Positions 17,585 through 22,337 of a stretch of DNA of 22,337 nt are shown here, piece after piece. Origin of the DNA: Gnomoniopsis sp. IMI 355080 (lineage: Eukaryota; Ascomycota; Sordariomycetes; Diaporthales; Gnomoniaceae); contig JAPEVC010000368.1 of assembly GCA_027946555.1 (NCBI GenBank), positions 1 through 22,337 of the forward strand, written 5' to 3'. The notes under the pieces were generated by a model. The model had not been told where the DNA came from and ran no database searches. It saw only the letters and a list, made by a program, of their open reading frames with translations. The first letter of the stretch is position 1. Each line of letters begins with the position of its first letter. Both the position numbers and the translations under genes were made by a program.

Positions 17585-19383
17585 GGTGAGGCTGGCCAGG
17601 CACGGCGCAGTGGATCGCGGGCTGCGACTCGCAGTGTTATATGGCGTCCAGTGCAGATGGATTGTCAGTCGATCAAGCCGTCAGTTTATGAGAAGAGGGA
17701 TCTTGTCGGCTCGTGGTCGAGGCGAGGAGCGGGTATTGGAAGATGGGTCGGTCCAAGGTTAGTTATTCTGAGGCAAGTACTCTCGTACTCTGTAGGTGCA
17801 CTATAGTAGGAGGTCACAGCGATAGTCACAAGCGCTTGGGGGACTTGACCGGGATGACGCTGGCGGATGACGATGGTCGCGGGGCCTGATCCATTACCCG
17901 GTGGACCGCGCTTACTGATAACGATAACAACGACACCCAGGCGGGCCCATGGTCCGAGCAGTCCAATCTTCCTGCCTTGTACGGAATACTGTACCTACCT
18001 TACCCATATATTAGTATCAGGCTGGTGGTCTGGGATCCTCGAACGCAGCCCAGACGACATGTGTGGACGCACTATGCATCGCCCACTATGACAACGCCGC
18101 AAAGTGGTTTCAATCAACATGCCGCGGCGCTTACCTTGGCTTGAACGACCTCTTTCCATGGAAAGCTACAAAGGGTGTCAAAATAGTGGGAGTTTGTCCC
18201 GGCCTTCAGTATGATAATCCTTGATTCACTAATGAGAGATGGCCTCAATCCAGTGTCTGTTGGACAAGAAATGGGTTTGCCGTGGCTGGGCAGTTTAAGC
18301 ACGCGCGTAGGTACATAGCTACATAATGATATTGTACTGTACTACCGGTTGGCATACTACAATATGGGCATCATTCTGAGCGACTCAGCTGCTGCTGTTG
18401 CTGGGTTCAAAGGCTCCCTCAACGCGTCAAGTGCATCGACTATGTGGTGAATCAGGTCCTCGAAGCGGAAGTGTTGAGCCGTCTACCTGACACTTAAGCA
18501 TGCTCAAAGCTCACGATTCGAGTCCGCGGATAAAGGAGAAAAGGCCGTTACTTGCTGCCATCCGCAAGTAACCGCTGCCATCCTATTCAATAGAGGTCTT
18601 ACACATACTGTGTACAAGTTTGACGCTGTCAAAAACAATAGAGATGACCTTGGTCGAGATCCGGGGTTATTTGGGGCTGTGAGATTTTCGATAGACTTTG
18701 GAACACTCGGCCCTTTACGTCTTGGTTGTTGTGACAGGCTTAGACACTCTCCCAAAGGTGTATTTCTTGAAGCACATACCGAAGATAGGCAGGGTGAGTA
18801 CCAAAGCCTTCATCGCTCGCCCATCAGAGACACACAACATCCTGACTTGACCCCCCCCCCCATAATGTTGCACCCCTTGCTTTCTACCCGGCAGCAGATA
18901 AATGTACATTCGGGATCATTCTAATCTCTATTGCAACGATCAAACCACGCCGTCGCCGAAGGACCGGGTTCGCGGCTTGATTCTGCGAAAAGTGACCAGT
19001 CGAGACTCCACCTGCTGCGAGTACCATTGGATCCTCCAGGGGCTTTTTAGCCTTTGTCTCAAGTGTGACCAGAGGCAACATGACCAGGAACATCTAACGA
19101 ATAAGACCTGGACAGCTCTGATTGAGCAGACATGCTAAGGGCGTCTTCCCGCGTCGAGCGCAATGGAGGACAGCTCCAACTTCACAAGGAGGTCGCCGAC
19201 CTCCCCTTTTGGCTATTCAGGCTTCTTATCTTACCTTGAATAAACGACCAATTGGCGTGATGATAACGGGCCGCAAAAGCAATGCCCAGATTCTCGACGA
19301 TTGAGGCGGTGGCTCGAGAAAGCTCCAACGGACTGGTCCTCTTCTTGGGAGGAGTTGTGTGAAATGAAGCAGATGTCAATTGC
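17585..19383. other. Gene-free stretch of about 1.8 kb
   Basis: It holds the esterase promoter on the left and the HCNGP-like gene's 3' end on the right. Open frames are short, overlap on both strands and lack recognisable domains. Contents noted: GTACCTACCT at 17991-18000, a TGTACTGTAC string near 18333, and C11 at 18851-18861. A B-box-like GATTCGAGTCC near 18512 lacks a tRNA fold around it. Confidence 0.5.
18851..18861. repeat. Poly-C tract (C11)
   Basis: An uninterrupted run of eleven C on the plus strand in non-coding DNA. It is the first of three such tracts in the right part of the window. Confidence 0.9.
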
Positions 19384-20241
19384 CTAGGAACTCGCAGGCA
19401 CGAACTGCACGGCCTCGCCCCTATCCCTCACGCGCTCCTTCTGCAATCTCTCCTGGCTCTTTCGCAACGATCCGCGATACGCCCACTCAGGAAACGCAGC
19501 AGGATCCCACAGCTCAGTAGGAAGGGTGGTGACGTACTGCTCCGTTCCATCGATAGAACCAGCTTCAAATCCGACGCCTACTCCTACGAAGCTGAGCAGC
19601 TTGTCCATTAGGGGCGGATTCTTGAGGGCATGGGAGTCGGCGATGCGGGCATTGAAATGTGTGCCTTTCTTGCGCTTGAGCTCGAGGAATTTTTCAAACT
19701 TGGCAGTGAGGGCTGCTTGGGCTGTACTTTGGGAAGGGGACGAAGGCGGTGAGGGTGGGATGTCCATATTGGGAACGGTGGGGAGAGTGAGGGTGTGAAT
19801 GAGCGAGCGGGAAGCGGAATAGGGCGATGAGGGCGCAGGCTGGTCGGGGTGCGAGGCGAGGGTGTCTTGGTCCATTTCTTCGGGGTAGGCTTCGGTTGAT
19901 TCTTCATCTGTCGGAGGCAGAGCAGGGCCTATGGCTGTGGCACCTTGTGGCAATGATGGCCCCGGCGCGGAAATGTCACTGTTTGTTGAGGGATGGGATA
20001 CGGGCCCGACTGCTGCTGGAGGTGCCTGAGTCTCTGGCTCGACGAGGCTTGATTCCGCAGGTTCTGACGGTGGACTTTGGGTTCTTTCATTTGGCTGCCG
20101 AGAGCGTTAGCACCCAAGTATGTTTCCGTGTTCCAATTTCTCTTTGTCGTGGACTCAGCATTCTCTTACCTGAACTGCGGTCTGGGTTTGGAGAGTTTTC
20201 TCCTCATCGTCACTGCTATCGTAGCCAACCAACAACGCCAT
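19384..20241 (-). CDS. HCNGP/SAP30BP-like nuclear factor, two exons
   Basis: Exons 20241-20170 and 20094-19384 (75-nt phase-0 intron, GTAAGA donor, CAG acceptor) give 260 residues. The N-terminus MALLVGYDSSDDEEK is the short acidic start usual in fungal HCNGP-like proteins. A Pro/Ser/Glu-rich linker (25-145) follows, then the conserved block: KFEKFLELKRKKGTHFNARI, ALKNPPLMDKLLSF, TTLPTELWDPAAFPEWAYR and LRKSQERLQKE (about 156-244). In animals the relative SAP30BP takes part in transcription repression and in splicing of short introns; in fungi the role is little defined. Oddity: between MDKLLSF and TTLP the sequence is longer and Gly/Val-rich (VGVGVGFEAGSIDGTEQY) compared with the compact human spacer. 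It is divergent to the proteasome gene and shares its promoter region. Confidence 0.88.
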
Positions 20242-20795
20242 ACTGAGAATCCAATATGCTTTGCGTTTGTGTAATGCAAATGCCACAGGGGGAACTTGCG
20301 TGTCTGAGCCTTGTAAGGTATATATATACAAAGACGAATGATTTGATAGAGCGAGCCTGTGAGGTTCATCGAGCCTCAGAAGGCGTGACTAAGCATCCGG
20401 CGTGAAAGTGGGACCGGTCGCAGGTGTACGTACTGTACATGTACTGTACGAGTAGGCAGACTGGGGAAGGCAGCTACGACGCGACAACAGCTTCGGGCTG
20501 GAGCTTCTGACCTCACTCAACCTTCTCCTCCACACATCAATCACTTCCCAACACAGCCTCTGTTTCGACTCTTGACGATCGACATCCCAATCTTCCTGTC
20601 TCTCTGTTCTTTGTCTTTACTGAACTGCCAACCGGTGAGAATCCGCCAGACCGATCCAACAAGCTCCCTCGCTCTCTACTTTGTCCATTGCCGCAAACGA
20701 GCCCCAACTAACGTAGTTTCGTCCAGATCTCACCGGACTTAGTCCACAGCCTCGCCAAGCGCTCCTCCGACCACCTTCATCCCATATTCCTCAAC
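20242..20795. promoter_or_regulatory. Shared divergent promoter of the HCNGP-like gene and PRE4
   Basis: These 554 bp separate two divergent start codons. GTATATATATAC (20318-20329) is a TATA-like palindrome 77 bp before the HCNGP-like ATG. Five GTAC cores fall within 20426-20449, including two exact TACTGTAC copies (20431-20438 and 20442-20449). The PRE4 side is pyrimidine-rich and contains a likely leader intron. The yeast proteasome element GGTGGCAAA was not seen on either strand. Confidence 0.55.
20635..20726 (+). other. Probable 5'UTR intron of PRE4
   Basis: GTGAGA donor at 20635, an ideal branch sequence AACTAAC at 20706-20712 and acceptor CCAG ending at 20726 define a 92-nt intron that would end 69 bp before the PRE4 start codon. 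The nearer TAG at 20714-20716 is too close to the branch A. This is inferred from motifs only. Confidence 0.55.
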
Positions 20796-21644
20796 ATGGA
20801 TCACCGCCCGCAAGCCTGGGGACGCCCCCGCGACGACGTCTATGGTGCCTACGACCACTCCTACCTATCGTCCTACGGCCCCAAGACCGCCACCCAATCT
20901 CCCGCCGTAACAGGCACCTCTGTCCTCGGCCTCAAATTCCGTGACGGCGTCGTTCTCGCTGCCGACAATCTAGCCTCGTATGGCTCGTTGGCCCGCTTCA
21001 ACGACGTCAAGCGCCTGCGGCCCTTTGGCACCACTAGCATCGTTGGCTTCAGCGGCGACGTCAGCGACATGCAGTACCTAGACCGCCACCTCGGCGAGCT
21101 CGAAATCGACGAGCAGTACGAGGGAAACTTCAGCCCCGCTGCCGCTGCTGGCGATAAGGGGGATGCCGATTCCGCCGAGGACGCCGACAAGGTCAAGGGC
21201 GGTCTGAGTGCCGCCAACCTGCACAAGTACCTCAGCAAGTTACTATATGCACGCCGCAACAAGTTCGATCCGCTGTGGAACCAGCTGCTTGTTGCCGGCT
21301 TCGATGACGCCCGCAAGCCCTTTCTCGCCGCCGCTGACCTGCGCGGCACTGTCTTCACCTCTCCGTCGCTCGCCACGGGATTCGGGGCAATGTTGGCGCA
21401 GCCCATCATGCGCAAGTACGCTGCGACCGAGGAGGACGCGGCCAAGCTGAGCAGGGAGGATGCGGTCAAAGTCATTCGGGATTGCATGAAGGTGCTATAC
21501 TACCGCGATGCGCGGAGCTGGGATGGTTTCAGCTTGGCGGTAGTGACAGACAAGGGCGTGGAGGTTAGCTATGATGAGAAGCTGGAAGGCCAGAGTTGGG
21601 CGTTTGCGGAGCGGATCAAGGGTTATGGCACGCAAAATGTGTAG
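20796..21644 (+). CDS. PRE4: 20S proteasome subunit beta-7 (Pre4/PSMB4 type)
   Basis: Intron-less in the coding part, 282 residues. A propeptide of about 30 residues precedes the family's mature start region TATQSPAVTGTSVLGLKF. DGVVLAADNLASYGSLARF, the helix NLHKYLSKLLYARRNKFDPLWNQLLVAGF, SLATGFGAMLAQP, VIRDCMKVLYYRDARS and VVTDKGVEV all follow the PSMB4/Pre4 order. Beta-7 is a structural, non-catalytic subunit of the 20S core; its C-terminal tail helps join the two half-proteasomes. An Ala/Asp/Gly-rich insert (about 111-136, FSPAAAAGDKGDADSAEDAD) replaces a short loop of the human protein and is probably disordered. Start ATG at 20796 is the only reasonable choice. Confidence 0.97.
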   Translation: MDHRPQAWGRPRDDVYGAYDHSYLSSYGPKTATQSPAVTGTSVLGLKFRDGVVLAADNLASYGSLARFNDVKRLRPFGTTSIVGFSGDVSDMQYLDRHLGELEIDEQYEGNFSPAAAAGDKGDADSAEDADKVKGGLSAANLHKYLSKLLYARRNKFDPLWNQLLVAGFDDARKPFLAAADLRGTVFTSPSLATGFGAMLAQPIMRKYAATEEDAAKLSREDAVKVIRDCMKVLYYRDARSWDGFSLAVVTDKGVEVSYDEKLEGQSWAFAERIKGYGTQNV

Positions 21645-21856
21645 GCGGGCGAGAGAGCAAATTGAGATGGGACGATTAGAACTGGCGACAGCCTGGTAGG
21701 AACGCACTACGTGGTGGAATATCCGTCCGATTCTGTGGAAGAGGCCTGCAAGGCAGCAACGGAGGATCTTGATATAGGACCATTCAATGGCACGATCAGG
21801 CAGATGCTTGACTTTTGGAATGTGCCCTCCCTGTCTGTACTGGCCAGTCTCTGCCA

Positions 21857-21868
21857 CCCCCCCCCCCC
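21857..21868. repeat. Poly-C tract (C12)
   Basis: Twelve consecutive C followed by GGG, about 210 bp downstream of the PRE4 stop codon. It may lie in the 3'UTR or just beyond it. Confidence 0.9.
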
Positions 21869-22316
21869 GGGACGAATTAGCCAAAATCGAGAAATGGACG
21901 GCGAGAAGGAATTTGTAGGGGAAGAACATTTGTACCAATACATGACGAGCAGATTAATGAACTTGCTCGAGATACCCTTACTGTCGATGTCACTGTGTGT
22001 CTTTTCCAGTCTCTCATCATCATTCTGCATCGTCTTGAAGGCTCGCGTTCCTTCTATTGACAGATGACTGTCCCACAAAGACACACAGTCTTGCCCATGA
22101 TGGCCAGGTGGAGGAATTGTCCAGGTGTCGATGATTGGTTCCTTCACCTCAACAAGACGTGTGCTTTGACAGGTTAATGGTAGTCAATCTAACTGGGAGA
22201 TGGCAGTTAAAGCTGTCCGTAAATTTGACACAGCTCTAGGCCGCCACTACATACACAGTCACGACGAACCAGCAGCGGTTGCCCAAATAAAAGTTGCATG
22301 TTTGCGCAGGATTGGG

Positions 22317-22327
22317 CCCCCCCCCCC
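22317..22327. repeat. Poly-C tract (C11) preceded by GGG
   Basis: Eleven consecutive C preceded by GGG, ten bases from the window end. Length at such tracts is error-prone in sequencing. Confidence 0.85.
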
Positions 22328-22337
22328 ACAGCTCCCC

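Larger units (their letters stand above)
21645..22337. other. Downstream non-coding region at the right edge
   Basis: About 0.7 kb after PRE4, cut by the window end. Open frames here (for example 21711-22067 on + and 22147-21707 on -) overlap each other on opposite strands and show no domain. Two long poly-C tracts are listed separately. Confidence 0.5.

Noticed and set aside
18505..18525. tRNA B-box-like GATTCGAGTCC
   Set aside because: The expected G53-C61 pair is broken and no acceptor, D or anticodon arms can be drawn around it.
21711..22067. 118-codon plus-strand frame after PRE4
   Set aside because: It reads through a C12 homopolymer, overlaps a similar-length minus-strand frame and shows no family resemblance.

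Overview
The window is nuclear DNA of a filamentous ascomycete (Pezizomycotina). Genes are single or carry a few short introns (60-92 nt) with GT...CTRAC-like...AG signals. The proteins are typical of that group: a fungal Yvc1 TRP channel, a CYP65-like P450, CSN4 and an HCNGP-like factor. Several features would suit a hypocrealean or related sordariomycete, but I cannot fix the genus from sequence alone. No tRNA, rRNA, transposase, CRISPR or bacterial-type operon was seen.

Layout. Left end (1-4.3 kb): the 3' exon of a flavin-nucleotide-binding (PNPOx-like) protein on +, then on - an atypical short-chain dehydrogenase-like Rossmann protein and a complete four-exon cytochrome P450. These look like accessory oxidoreductases, but no backbone synthase is visible, so a biosynthetic cluster is only a possibility. 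4.3-5.9 kb holds no convincing gene. 5.9-8.8 kb (-): a large F-box/leucine-rich-repeat protein whose start codon is ambiguous. 9-12 kb: a 3-kb gene-free stretch. 12.0-14.4 kb (+): the vacuolar TRP-type channel Yvc1 (four exons). 15.0-16.2 kb (+): COP9 signalosome subunit 4. 16.6-17.6 kb (-): an SGNH/GDSL esterase. 17.6-19.4 kb: no gene. 19.4-20.2 kb (-): an HCNGP/SAP30BP-like factor, divergently paired with 20.8-21.6 kb (+), the proteasome beta-7 subunit (Pre4). The last 0.7 kb is non-coding and includes C-homopolymers.

The right two thirds is a housekeeping block. Three members bear on ubiquitin-dependent proteolysis (F-box receptor, CSN4 as part of the cullin deneddylase, proteasome beta-7), but they are separate transcription units and fungal gene order alone does not prove a joint role. 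I reconstructed exon structures from splice signals and reading frame; all junctions are predictions. I did not find a convincing new system. The most useful oddities are the F-box start problem, a MITE-like inverted-repeat segment in front of CSN4, an in-frame intron without stop codons in the P450, a probable 5'UTR intron in PRE4, and three long poly-C tracts in the right part.
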